A DNA stretch of 64,000 bases from Streptomyces sp. P9-A2. Lineage in GTDB: Bacteria > Actinomycetota > Actinomycetes > Streptomycetales > Streptomycetaceae. The stretch spans positions 186,001 through 250,000 of the forward strand of contig NZ_JAZIFX010000001.1 in NCBI RefSeq assembly GCF_036634175.1, read 5' to 3'. Shown piece after piece: positions 55,301 to 64,000 of this stretch (position 1 is the stretch's first letter; the number at the start of each line of letters is the position of its first letter). The translations under genes and the position numbers were made by a program. Under the pieces are notes generated by a model that saw only the letters and a list, made by a program, of their open reading frames with translations, was not told the DNA's origin and searched no databases.

Positions 55301-58300
55301 CCAGCGCGAGGTGATCGGCCGCGCCTACGAGCAGTGCGGGGTCGACCCGGCGTCGGTCTCGTACGTCGAGGCCCACGGCACGGGTACGGCCGTCGGCGAT
55401 CCGATCGAACTGCGGTCCCTCGCCCATGCCTTCCCGGCCCGCCCGGACGGCCGTCCCCGGCTGCTCGGCTCGGTGAAGACCAACATCGGGCACCTGCTGA
55501 ACGCGGCGGCGCTCCCCTCGCTCGTGAAGGTGGTGCTGGCCCTCGGGCACGGGCGCCTCCCGGCCTCGCTGCATCACACACCGGTCTCGCCCGCCGTCGA
55601 GCAGTCGGGGTTCGCCCCGGTGACGGAGGTGACGGCCTGGGAGTCGTCCGGGCCGCGCAGGGCGGGGATCAACGCCTTCGGCTTCGGCGGCACCAACGCG
55701 CACGCCGTTCTGGAGCAGGCACCACCGCGCACGGCGGACGCGCCGCGCGGGGACGACCGGACGGTGGACCGGAACGACTCCGGCCCGAGCCTGCTCACTC
55801 TCTCGGCGGGCAGTGCGGCCGGGCTCGACGCGTGGACGGCGCGCATCTCGGACCATCTGGGCGAGCACCCGGAGTTCGAGGAGGCGGACGTCTGTGGGGC
55901 GGCGGGTGCCGCACGCGACGAACGGCCGCACCGTCTCGCCGTCGTGGCCGTCGGCGACCTGCGCGAACGGCTCGCCTCGGTACGCGCCGCCGACGGCTCG
56001 CCCGTGCGGGGCGCGGCCGCCGGGACGGTGACGCACCGGCCCCGGACCGTCTACGTGTTCCCCGGTCAGGGCGGTCTGCGACCGGGGCAGGGGCGGGAGT
56101 TGTACGCCACGGCGCCCGTGTACCGCGCGACGCTGGACGAGGCGTCGGGGCTGGTGGGAGCCGTGCACGGGCGGGAGTTGACGGCCTGGTGCGTGGACGG
56201 CGACATCGGCGACGACGCGCTCGCCGCGACCGAGGTGGCGCAGCCGCTGCTGGTGGCGCACGGCGTCGCGCTCGCCCGGCAGTTGGCGGCTTGGGGGGTC
56301 CGGCCCGACGCGCTGATCGGACACAGCGTCGGCGAACTGACGGCTGCCTGCGTCGGCGGCATGCTGTCGCTGTCCGACGCGGTGCTGTTCGCGGCGGAAC
56401 GGGGACGGCTCATGGGCGGGTCGACCGCACCGGGTGCCATGGCGGCGGTACGGGGCGCCGAGGAAGGCGAGGTGGAGTCGCTGGTGGCCGCGTCCCCGGA
56501 CGACCTCGCGGTGGCGGCGTACAACGGCCCCGGCCGGCTGGTGCTGTCCGGCTCCCCGGACGCGGTCCGGCGGGCGTCGGAGCGGCTCACCGGGCACGGC
56601 GCGACGGTCCGTCCGCTGACGGTGCCGCGCGCCTTCCACTCGCCCCTGATGGAGCCGGTCGCGCACGCTTTGAGCAGTGCGGCGCGCAGGCTGACGGTGT
56701 CGGCTCCCGAACTCGCCGTGATGAGTACACTCACCGCCGCGTGGCAGCCTCGGCTGGATCCGGACCATCTACGGGAACACGCCGTGCGACCGGTGCTGTT
56801 CGGCCGGGCCGTGGAGCGTCTGCTGGACGAGGGCTACGACACGTTCGTGGAACTCGGGACGGGTGAGAACCTCGCGGGTCCGATCCGGGCGGTGGCCGCC
56901 GGTCGCCGGGTCGACGGCGCGGCGCACGGCGCTCTTGTGGTGTCCGCCCCCGCAGCACCGTTCGACGGCTCAGAAGCGCCGGGCGGAGCACGGGAGTTGA
57001 TGGATACGGTGGCGCGACTGTGGGTGCGCGGGGTGCCCCTCGACCGTACGGCGCTCGACGCGGGGGCCCGCAGGGTGCCGCTGCCGCCGTACCCGTACCA
57101 GCGGCGCAGGCACTGGCCCGAGCCCGATGCGCGCGGACTACTGCACCGCGTCGAGTGGCGGCCCGCTCCCCTGCCCGGCGACGACCTTCCCTTTTCCGGC
57201 CTTCCCACTGCCGGCCTTCCCGGCCCGGTGCTGGTGACCGGAGCGGACGCCTCGGCGGTACGCCGGACGGCGGACGGGCTCGCGGCCCTCGGCATACGGG
57301 CGGTCACGGCCGGCCACGGTGATGTCCGTCCACAGGCCGTGGTCCTCCTCGGCCGCCGGGTCCGGCGGGACGCGCCGGACCCGGCGAACCCGGCGGGCGG
57401 CCTCGACGCGGAGCTGCGGCAGGCGGTCGCGGCGTTCCGGGAAGCCCTCGCGTCGCTGGACCGGGCCGGGGCCCGCCGACTGCTGGTCGTGACCGAGGAC
57501 GCGCACGTCACCGGGCACGGTGCGGAGCAGCCGGTGCCGGCGCAGGCGGTCCTGGGCGGTCTGGCCCTGGCCGTGCCGGAGGAGTCGGCCGGCGTGGTCG
57601 CGAACTGGGTGGACCTCTCGTCCCACGCCCTCCCCGACGCTCCCGACGCTCCCGACGCTCCCGACGCTCCCGACGCCGAAGGCTGGCTGCGTTGCCTGGC
57701 TGCCGAGTTGACGGCGCCGCAGGCGACGGGAGCGATCGCCTGGCGGGCCGGACAGCGCCTTGTGCGTTCCGTCGCGCCGGGACCGGGGCAAGGGCCGGGT
57801 CCGGTGGGAGAACCGGGCGGACGTGACCGCCCGGAGCGGCTGCCGGCCGACGGTACGTTTCTGATCACGGGCGGCGCCGGGGGCATCGGGTCCGCCCTGG
57901 CCCGGGACCTGGCGGGCCGGGGCCGGCCGGTCCTGGTGCTGGTGGGACGTTCCCCGCACCCGCCCGCGGGCCTGTTGAAGGAGCTCGCCGGTCTTGGTGC
58001 CGAGGCCCGCTACGTCATGGCGGACCTCACGGTGCCCGGTGACGTGGAGCGGCTCGTGGGCGAACTGCCGCCGCTGGATGCCGTGTTCCACGCAGCCGGT
58101 GTCGTACGGCCCGGCAGCCTGCGCGGGGCGGACATGCCGGAGACCGTGGAGGCGCTGGGCGCGAAGACCCTCGGCACGGTGCTGCTGTCCGGGGCACTGC
58201 GGCGGCACGGTCAACGTCCGGGGGTGTGCGTCGCGTTCTCCTCGGTGTCGTCGGTGCTGCACGGCCTGGCGGGTGCGCTGGGTTCCTACGCCGCGGCGAA

Positions 58301-61300
58301 CGCCTTCCTCGACTCCTTCGCCGGAGCCGAGTCCCTGGCGGGCCGGCCCTGGCTGTCGGTGAACCTGGGTCCGTTCGCCGAAACCGGCCTCGCGGTCACC
58401 GCGGGCGCCGGGGCACTCGCCGCCGGTGCGGGCGGTGGGGGCCGTCCTCTGGCAACCGCGTCCGCGCTGGCCGCACTGCGGGCGGCGTGTGCCACCGGCG
58501 CGACGCAGCTGGTCGTCGCCGACCTGGTGCCCGGGGCACAGCCGGCCGCCGCCCCGCCGCGTCCGGTACGGCCCACGGGCGTCGAGAGCGCCGAGAGCAT
58601 CAAGGGCGCCGCCGGGTCGGCCGGCACCGGCCGGCACCGGCCTCCGTTGTCCTCCGGCACCGCTGTCGTCCTGCGGGAACTGCTGGCCCAGTCGCTCGGC
58701 ATCCCGGCATCGGGCGTCGACGACGACACGCCGTTCCTGCGGCTCGGGCTGGACTCGCTGGGCGCCGTCGACCTCGTCAAGCGGCTGGAGCGGAGGCTCG
58801 GACGGCAGCTGCCCACCACGCTCTTCTTCGAACACCGGACGGTGCGCGAACTCTCCGCCCATCTGGACCTGGAGGGGCGCACCGGTGCGCCGTCCCGGGC
58901 AGCGGCGGAGGACCAGGTGGCGGGTGCGGGGAGCGGGCTCGGAGACGGTCCGGGCCATGGGCCCGGGGACGGGAGCAACGACGGACGGGCATTCGCCCTG
59001 ACCCCCGTGCAACTGGCGCTGTACACCAGCAGCCGGTTGCATCCGGACCTCCCGGCCCGGGGTCATCTGCGGCTGACCGTTCGGGGCCCGCTCGACACCG
59101 GTCTGCTGGGCCGGGCGCTGACGGCGCTGACCGAACGGCACGGCATGCTCCGGCTGCGGGTGGAGGCCCCGGACGGGGTTCCCGTGCAGCGTGTGGCGCC
59201 TCCGGTACCGCTGCGGGACTGGTTCGAGGTGCGCGACTGCGCCGCCGACGAGGTGGCCGGTGCCGAGACGGCCGTGTGCAACCGGCCGTTCGACCTGGCG
59301 GCGCTGCCGCCCGTCCGGGCCGTGCTGCTCCGTCAGGATCCGGGGCTCGCCCATCTGGTGCTGGTGGTGCACCACGCTGCGGCGGACGGCTACAGCTTGA
59401 ATGTTCTCGCCGAGGAACTGTCCACCACGTACACCGATCTGTACCACGGACGGCGTCCGCGACAGGCACTTCCCGCACCGGACTTCGCACGGTACGCGTC
59501 GAGCCTGCCACCTTCCGGATCCGCCGAGCGGCAGGCCGACCGGCAGTACTGGGCCGAGCGGCTCGCCACGCGCGGCGAACCCCTCCGGCTGCCCTACGAC
59601 AGCGGTCCCGACACGCCGGCCTCCGACCCGTCCGGCCCGATCGTGCAGTACTACGGCGAGCTCGGCGCGGATCTCACCACCGGCCTGGAAGAACTGGCCG
59701 CCGCGCGGGACGTCTCCCTGTTCCACCTGCTGCTCGCCGCGTATGTGCGCTGTCTGGCCCGCTGGTCGGGGCGCCGGGACGTGGCCGTGAACGTGGCCAG
59801 GGCGCGTCGCGAGGACCGTTTCGACGGTGTGGAACGGCTGGTCGGTCCGCTCGCCGACACCCTTCCCCTGCTCTGTGGGACGGCGGACGACGAGACGGTC
59901 GTCGCCCTGGCGGAGCGGTTGCGCGGGATATGGCTGCGGAGCGAGCAACACGCCGGGCTCAGCAGCCTGGACCTGGCCGCGCTGCTGCCCGGCGCGCGTC
60001 CCGGTGACGGCACCGACCCGCGTGCCGGTTCCAGTACCTGTACCGAAATCGGTACCGGTTTCGGCGACCGCACGGTGAGCCCGGCGGGCTTCAGCTTCGC
60101 TCGCTTCCCGGCGGAGCCGGCCGCCGACTGCCCGGTGGAGATCCGGGCGACCGCGGCCGGCACCGGGTCGGCCGCGACCCGGCTGAGCCTGCTGTGCTGG
60201 GCTGACGGTCCGCAGTTGCGGCTGTCGTGGAACTATCCGGAGCCGCTGTTCCAGCGGACCACCGTGGCACGTCTGGACCGGGAGTTCCGCGCCGAACTGG
60301 CCGCGCTGTGCACACCCCGGCCGTCGCGGCTGTTGCCGGACACCGGCCCCGCACCCGCCCTCGCCCTCGCCCTCGCGCCCACCCCCGCCCCGGCCCCCGC
60401 CTCCGTGGCGCCGCCCTCGTCCGTGCGGAGCGATGGGAGCGTCCCGCTGGTCGCGCGACTGCTCGGCCGGTTCCGGGCGACACCCGGCGCGGTCGCCGTG
60501 GATGCCGCCTATGCCATCGATGCCGCGGACGCCGTGGGCACCACGGACGCTTCGCTCACATACGGGGCGCTCGACCGGGCCTCCGCCCGGCTCGCCGCAC
60601 GCCTGCACGCCCGCGGCGTACGCCCCGGCGATCTGGTCGGGCTGCTCACCGAGCCGGGCGCCGACACCGTCGTCGGTGTCGTGGGCATCCTGCGCGCCGG
60701 GGCCGGCTGGGTCCCGCTCGACCCGGAACACCCCACCGCACGGCTGGCCGGCCAGCTGGCCCGCACCGGCGCGACCACCGTGGTGTGCCACGCCGCCACC
60801 CGGCACACCGCCGCCGCTCTGACGGCCGTACGGGCGGTACCCGTCGTCGACGACAGCCCGCCGGCCACGAGCGCGGACACCGGGGCCGGCGTGACCGCAC
60901 CCGCGACCGCGGCCGCTCCCGCCTCGTCGTCCGACGCCGAGGCGATCGCGTACGTCATCTTCACCTCCGGTTCCACGGGACGCCCGAAGGCGGTGCCGAT
61001 CACTCACCGGGCGATGGAGAACTATCTCGACTGGGCGGTCACCACCTTCGGCTACGGTCCCGGCGACCGCCTCGCGCAGACCGCGTCGCCCTGCTTCGAC
61101 GCCTCGGTACGCCAGTTGCTCGCACCACTTCTGGTCGGCGGCACCGTCGTGACCGTGCCGCGCGGCCTGTTGCGGGATCCCGAGCTGCTCCTCACGCGGG
61201 TCGAGCACGCGCGGGTCACCGTGTGGAGCTCGGTTCCCACACTGTGGGAGCAGTTGCTGTCGGCCGCCGAAAAAAGGGCTCTCCTGTCGGATCCGTGGGT

Positions 61301-61355
61301 CATCGGGTTGCGAGTTGACGGCCGGGTAGTTGAGGTCGGTGGCCGCCGAGGCTGA
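52389..61355 (+). CDS. Hybrid PKS-NRPS: FAAL-ACP-KS-AT-KR-ACP-C-A (interrupted by ISL3)
   Basis: Giant assembly-line enzyme; true sequence ends near residue 2962 and the last 26 codons are IS DNA. Fatty-acyl-AMP ligase 1-560 (FSSGSTGAPKGV); ACP with GGTSL (about 620); KS about 690-1110 (DTACSSG, EAHGTGT, KTNIGHL); AT about 1220-1500 (GHSVGEL with RAFH: malonyl type); KR (TGGAGGIGSALA about 1825, GSYAAANAF about 1965, no LDD motif); ACP GLDSLGA (about 2119); condensation domain HHAAADG (about 2327); adenylation IFTSGSTGRPK (about 2856). Expected chemistry: acyl starter, one malonyl extension to a beta-hydroxy acid, then an amino acid. ATG 52401 is an alternative start. Confidence 0.93.
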   Translation: MNGPMNTATLLDVLLDAAHQSPDQLIVHVRGDGGETVVTFRELVAESLRVAGGLRTAGVAPGTCVPVLAEHSADFQPMFWGVLAAGLVPVPLAPDVRRVRPVWEQLGRPPVVVDAACAPVAAELPDDARILRLDVLREGPAPASPATPDPDGLAFLQFSSGSTGAPKGVELTHRAVLANLRQLTEASALTEQDVVVSWMPYFHDMGLIGTHLAPLAARAKQVKIGPLSFAKNPRLWFDVAAAHRGTVLSAANFALALTLRRVPEEVFASLDLSAVRLITVGAEPISATVWRDFAARTRASGLDPRAATPVYGLAEATLAVAFPPLGEVAAPVTVERAALGRGRVVDGEPGGDAAESVELMDVGVPVPGCSVRITDEAGRPLGDRRVGHIEVSGPQIARGYHGLPDVTARSFTDGWLRTGDLGFLRDGRLCVSGRFKDVLFVNGRTFHAPDLEEVASGTPGVPAGTTVVVGSTDPVSGGERVAVFVAWARPPRTASEVLNRVARRIRAALGHDDVRVFALPPSAFPRTTSGKVQRQRMRSRFEADGYRPSARSGTAAGSGAVAGDPVERSQRPSSSGDRRAVPRSRGDVRRVVREVWAAVLGLSEASFGDRDRFAELGGTSLRAMEALASLERSLGVSLGPAVMRNDTVATLTDHLMGVVEADGTGADDTRAGGAGTGGRKAASAAGGASATAVVGLACRFPGADTPEEFWDLLTAGRDTVSAVPPDRWGTGRRHTDGSRGLEATGRWGAFLDDPAAFDAAHFGIGDEEARALDPQARVFLELAHEALERAGYAGPRRRALRTGVFAAVGDSGYRQLLADADTAGTPPTATALTGNLPNLVAARLAHCLDLDGPALVVDTACSSGLVALHLARRSLADGECDVAVVGGVNLHLTASAHQALEAAKALSPTGRSRAFSSSADGFVPGEGGAVLVLRRLDEARRDDDEVLAVVRGTAVNNDGTSLSLMAPNPLRQREVIGRAYEQCGVDPASVSYVEAHGTGTAVGDPIELRSLAHAFPARPDGRPRLLGSVKTNIGHLLNAAALPSLVKVVLALGHGRLPASLHHTPVSPAVEQSGFAPVTEVTAWESSGPRRAGINAFGFGGTNAHAVLEQAPPRTADAPRGDDRTVDRNDSGPSLLTLSAGSAAGLDAWTARISDHLGEHPEFEEADVCGAAGAARDERPHRLAVVAVGDLRERLASVRAADGSPVRGAAAGTVTHRPRTVYVFPGQGGLRPGQGRELYATAPVYRATLDEASGLVGAVHGRELTAWCVDGDIGDDALAATEVAQPLLVAHGVALARQLAAWGVRPDALIGHSVGELTAACVGGMLSLSDAVLFAAERGRLMGGSTAPGAMAAVRGAEEGEVESLVAASPDDLAVAAYNGPGRLVLSGSPDAVRRASERLTGHGATVRPLTVPRAFHSPLMEPVAHALSSAARRLTVSAPELAVMSTLTAAWQPRLDPDHLREHAVRPVLFGRAVERLLDEGYDTFVELGTGENLAGPIRAVAAGRRVDGAAHGALVVSAPAAPFDGSEAPGGARELMDTVARLWVRGVPLDRTALDAGARRVPLPPYPYQRRRHWPEPDARGLLHRVEWRPAPLPGDDLPFSGLPTAGLPGPVLVTGADASAVRRTADGLAALGIRAVTAGHGDVRPQAVVLLGRRVRRDAPDPANPAGGLDAELRQAVAAFREALASLDRAGARRLLVVTEDAHVTGHGAEQPVPAQAVLGGLALAVPEESAGVVANWVDLSSHALPDAPDAPDAPDAPDAEGWLRCLAAELTAPQATGAIAWRAGQRLVRSVAPGPGQGPGPVGEPGGRDRPERLPADGTFLITGGAGGIGSALARDLAGRGRPVLVLVGRSPHPPAGLLKELAGLGAEARYVMADLTVPGDVERLVGELPPLDAVFHAAGVVRPGSLRGADMPETVEALGAKTLGTVLLSGALRRHGQRPGVCVAFSSVSSVLHGLAGALGSYAAANAFLDSFAGAESLAGRPWLSVNLGPFAETGLAVTAGAGALAAGAGGGGRPLATASALAALRAACATGATQLVVADLVPGAQPAAAPPRPVRPTGVESAESIKGAAGSAGTGRHRPPLSSGTAVVLRELLAQSLGIPASGVDDDTPFLRLGLDSLGAVDLVKRLERRLGRQLPTTLFFEHRTVRELSAHLDLEGRTGAPSRAAAEDQVAGAGSGLGDGPGHGPGDGSNDGRAFALTPVQLALYTSSRLHPDLPARGHLRLTVRGPLDTGLLGRALTALTERHGMLRLRVEAPDGVPVQRVAPPVPLRDWFEVRDCAADEVAGAETAVCNRPFDLAALPPVRAVLLRQDPGLAHLVLVVHHAAADGYSLNVLAEELSTTYTDLYHGRRPRQALPAPDFARYASSLPPSGSAERQADRQYWAERLATRGEPLRLPYDSGPDTPASDPSGPIVQYYGELGADLTTGLEELAAARDVSLFHLLLAAYVRCLARWSGRRDVAVNVARARREDRFDGVERLVGPLADTLPLLCGTADDETVVALAERLRGIWLRSEQHAGLSSLDLAALLPGARPGDGTDPRAGSSTCTEIGTGFGDRTVSPAGFSFARFPAEPAADCPVEIRATAAGTGSAATRLSLLCWADGPQLRLSWNYPEPLFQRTTVARLDREFRAELAALCTPRPSRLLPDTGPAPALALALAPTPAPAPASVAPPSSVRSDGSVPLVARLLGRFRATPGAVAVDAAYAIDAADAVGTTDASLTYGALDRASARLAARLHARGVRPGDLVGLLTEPGADTVVGVVGILRAGAGWVPLDPEHPTARLAGQLARTGATTVVCHAATRHTAAALTAVRAVPVVDDSPPATSADTGAGVTAPATAAAPASSSDAEAIAYVIFTSGSTGRPKAVPITHRAMENYLDWAVTTFGYGPGDRLAQTASPCFDASVRQLLAPLLVGGTVVTVPRGLLRDPELLLTRVEHARVTVWSSVPTLWEQLLSAAEKRALLSDPWVIGLRVDGRVVEVGGRRG
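61269..61276. repeat. Target-site duplication, left copy (ISL3)
   Basis: GAAAAAAG is present here and again at 62692-62699, directly flanking the element's GGCTCTCC ends. An identical 8-bp pair indicates a simple and recent insertion. Confidence 0.95.
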
Positions 61356-62691
61356 GCATCGCGAGGGCGATGAGGGACTTGGGGTCCTTGAAGCCGAAGG
61401 CGATGCGGGTGATCAGTCGGATTTTGGTGTTCATGGACTCGACCAGGCCGTTGCTCAGCCCGTGCTCGGCGGCGGCGGTGATGGCGTCGAAGTGTCTGAC
61501 GATGCTGCGTTGCAGCTCGACGAAGGCCGCTATCCGTGAGCGGCGGGCCCAGAGCACCCAGTCCCACAGCGCCTCGGTGGTGTCGGGGCCCTGCTTGAGG
61601 GCGGTGCGCAGACCTTCCTTGAGCAAGTACGCCCGGTGCAGCAGCGGGTGAGCCTTGGCGATGAAGAGCAGCTGGGCCCGCTGCCCGGCCGTGAGGTCCT
61701 CGGGGTTCTTCCACAGCGCGAAGCGGGCTTTCTTCAGGGACTTTGAGCCCCGGGTGGATCTGCCCTTGCCTCCGCGCTCGGCGTTCCACACCTGACGGCG
61801 CACGACGTCCAGGGCGTCGGTGGTCCACTGAACGACGTGAAAGGGTCCATCACCCGTACCGCCTGCGGGCAGCGCTCGGCGACCACCGTGGAGATCCAGT
61901 CGGCCGCGTCCGCGGACACGTGGGTGAGCTTCGCGGCGCGCTCGTTGCCCAGGGCGTCGAAGAACTTACGCAGGGTGGCCTTGTCCCGGCCGGCCTCAGC
62001 CCAGACCAGACGCCCGGAGTCGTGATCCACCACGACGGTCAGGTACTTGTGGCGCTTCTTGTAGCTGATCTCGTCAATACCGATCCGTCGTAGCCCGGCG
62101 AACAGGTCCACCGACTTCTCGACGTCCGCCCAGACCCGGGCGACGATGTTGCCTACCGTGCGCCACCCGGTCCGCATGAGCTGGGTGACGGACGTCTTGG
62201 AACAGCAGGTCGCCAGCCAGGCCACCTGCGTGTCGAACGCCAGGGTATGTCCGGCGCCGTGTCTCGCCCAGGGAACCGAGGCGACCACTATGCCGTGCTC
62301 GGGGCAGGAGACCCGGGGCGCGTCGGCCTCGAGGAATGCCTGGATGACGCCCAGGTCCAGGGCCCGCCAGCGTCGGCGTCCCTCACCGGCGTCGTACTTC
62401 GCCGCCTTGCGCCGGCAGATCCCGCACCGCTGCCTGTGGCCCTTCGCCGGTCGGACATGCGCCACGATCACCAGCTCACCACCGACACCGCCCTCGGGGT
62501 CGGCCTCCTCGGCCTCGACCTGCTCGATCAGCGTCTTTTCGACACCGAGCAACCGAACCCATATCCTCTTACTTTGCACGCCGTATCCAGGTTTATTCGT
62601 TTCGTACCTTCAGCAGTCGAAACGTACCCCGGGTACGGCGTGTTCTGCGTATCAGCCCTGGTCAACGACCCACGGATCCGACAGGAGAGCC
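61277..62691 (-). mobile_element. ISL3-family insertion sequence
   Basis: 1415 bp. Inverted ends share GGCTCTCCTGTCGGATCCGT and 5 more bases (25 in all), flanked by 8-bp duplications. The only gene is a frameshifted transposase on the minus strand. It lies inside the adenylation domain of the PKS-NRPS gene in antisense orientation. Confidence 0.95.
61300..62579 (-). pseudogene. ISL3-family transposase with one-base frameshift
   Basis: N-terminal part from 62579 has the zinc finger CGICRRKAAKYDAGEGRRRW and a second Cys/His in CPEHG, then catalytic Asp blocks GIDEISYKKRHKYLTVVVD and VSADAADWI to VMDPF. There TTTCACGTCG lacks one C against the expected PFHVVQWTTDALDVV; the other frame continues with RRQVWNAERGGKG and the DDE Glu region NGLVESMNTKIRLITRIAFGF, ending at 61300. 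The break is near 61840. Confidence 0.85.
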
Positions 62692-62700
62692 GAAAAAAGG

Positions 62701-64000
62701 GCACGGAGCAGGGCGGGGCTGCCTGATCTGACGGCGTTGCGGTGGGTGCATGTCGGTGGGGAGGCGCTGCCCGTGGACCATGTGCGCCGCTGGTTCGACC
62801 TGTTCGGGGACGGAGCGCGGATCGCCAACATGTACGGACCCACCGAGACGACCATCAACGCCACCTGCCAGATCCTCGACGCCCGTCCCGGCGACGAGGT
62901 GCGGCAGGTGCCGATCGGGCGCCCCGTGGCCGGTACGGACCTGGAAGTGGTCCGCGCCGACGGAACCGTCTGCGCGCCGGGCGAACCGGGGGAGCTGCTC
63001 ATCTCCGGTGTCGGCCTGACCCCCGGCTACCTGGGCGAACCGGAGCTGACCGCACGGGCGTTCACCGTGCGGGCGGGCCGGCGCTGGTACCGCAGCGGGG
63101 ACCGGGTCCGCCGGTCGGCCGACGGCACCGTGGAGTTCCTCGGCCGGGTCGACGACCAGGTGAAGATCCGCGGGAACCGGGTGGAGCCGGGAGAGGTCGA
63201 GGCGGCGCTCCAGGAGTGTCCCGGGATCGCGCGGGCGGTGGTGGCGGCTCACGAGGGACAGCTGCTCGCCTTCGTCACCCTCCGGCCCTCGGCCGACCGG
63301 CCCGGCACCCGGGAGATACGCCGCCGTCTGGCCGGCGTTCTGCCGTCGTACATGCTCCCGGCCCGGATCACGTGCGTCGACGCGCTGCCCCTCACGGGCA
63401 CCGGCAAGGTCGACCGCCTGGCGCTGGTGGACCCGTCCTCCCGGCCCGGCCCGGCGGTGCCGGACAACGACGGGGCCTCCCCGCCGGTCACGGCGACCGA
63501 ACGACGCGTGGCGGCGATCTGGTCGGACCTGCTCCGGGTGGAACCGGTCCGCCGGGAGGACGACTTCTTCGACCTGGGCGGGGACTCGCTGCTCGTCCTG
63601 CGCGTGTTCGCCCGGCTCGCGGAACACGAAGTGCCGTTGCCCCGGCCGACGGTGATCTACCGTCATCGCACGCTCGCGGAACTGTCCGCGGCCATCGACG
63701 CCGTCGCGACCGAGCCGGAGCCGCGCTCCTCCACCACGGCCTCGGCCTCCGTCTCCGCGCCCCCGGCCGGACAGTCCCTCCCGGCCGGTGACGACCGGAC
63801 GTCCCCTTTCCCCGTCACACCCGGCCAGCGCGGGTTCCTGCTCGCGGAGGCTCTCACGCCGGGCGGCGGGGCCTGGCTGGCACGGATTCGGCTGTCCGGA
63901 CCGCTGGACCCCGAGGTGTTCCAGGCGGCGGTCGACCTGCTGGTGGAGCGGCACGGCATGCTCCGTACCGTCTTTCCCGCCGGGGCCCGTCCGCCCGTCC
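62701..64000 (+). CDS. Hybrid PKS-NRPS continued: A (rest)-PCP-C (open at window end)
   Basis: Frame +1 is open from the insertion scar to base 64000. The adenylation domain resumes with LRWVHVGGEALP, NMYGPTETTINATC, YRSGDRVRR, FLGRVDDQVKIRGNRVEPGEVE and closes with LPLTGTGKVDRLAL. A PCP follows (FFDLGGDSLLVLRVF), then the start of a second condensation domain (FPVTPGQRGFLLAE, LLVERHGMLRTVF). Deleting 61277-62699 rejoins it in frame to 52389. Substrate code read from A4-A5 and the C-terminus: D-A-R-S-V-V-M-I-N (plus Lys), which I cannot assign. Confidence 0.88.

Noticed and set aside
57634..57675. 9-bp tandem repeats (DAP codons) in the PKS gene as a regulatory repeat
   Set aside because: They keep frame and encode a flexible Asp-Ala-Pro linker between AT and KR; ordinary in megasynthases.
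57138..61208. A 1356-codon minus-strand frame opposite the PKS-NRPS
   Set aside because: Antisense shadow with Arg/Gly/His-rich text and no motif, opposite catalytic domains.

Overview
The window is a high-GC Streptomyces (or very close actinomycete) chromosome segment. Codon third positions are almost all G or C, GTG starts are common, and several families are typical of the genus: XRE/DUF397 pairs, DUF574-type methyltransferases, PucR and orphan OmpR-type regulators, and modular PKS/NRPS. No rRNA, tRNA or CRISPR array was seen. IS elements and broken genes are concentrated from 45.4 kb onward, which suggests a plastic, possibly arm-like, region.

Layout. 1-10.4 kb: a sugar ABC importer whose four subunits resemble YtfQ-YtfR-YtfT-YjfF (the E. 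coli galactofuranose importer), followed by two convergent secreted GH2 glycosidases, one with an AbfB furanose-binding domain and one with PA14 and LamG-like domains. This looks like a locus for releasing and importing furanose sugars. 10.7-14.2 kb: methyltransferase, DUF397 + XRE pair, HATPase and TetR regulator. 14.3-19.2 kb: a 14-bp tandem repeat, DinB-like protein, membrane protein, 4-hydroxybenzoate 3-monooxygenase with a decayed gene behind it, and an ASCH protein. 19.3-23.9 kb: a three-gene operon of SDR, serine hydrolase and a CYP116B-like self-sufficient P450. 23.9-34.2 kb: TetR/PQQ sugar dehydrogenase divergent pair, RibD-like reductase, FAD amino-acid oxidase/PucR divergent pair, AhpD-like protein, questin-oxidase-like protein, DinB/mycothiol-type protein and alpha/beta hydrolase. 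34.3-37.6 kb: pyruvate carboxylase. 37.8-42.9 kb: MarR + response regulator divergent from a P450-ferredoxin-reductase-SDR operon. 43.2-45.5 kb: Vat-like acetyltransferase and GCS2-type carboxylate-amine ligase.

45.4-50.7 kb is a scrapyard. A roughly 1.24-kb inversion has swapped the 3' ends of a PPOX-family gene and an IS256 transposase. The same transposase is also frameshifted by an 8-bp repeat expansion. Remnants of IS3 and another transposase, an Rpf-like protein and a second DUF574 methyltransferase lie nearby. A WGR/beta-propeller gene at 50.7-52.1 kb is divergent from a giant hybrid PKS-NRPS gene (52.4 kb to beyond the window end). This gene reads FAAL-ACP-KS-AT-KR-ACP-C-A-PCP-C and is cut inside its first adenylation domain by a 1415-bp ISL3-family element with perfect 8-bp target duplications. 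Removing the element and one duplication restores the reading frame exactly, so the assembly line was silenced recently.
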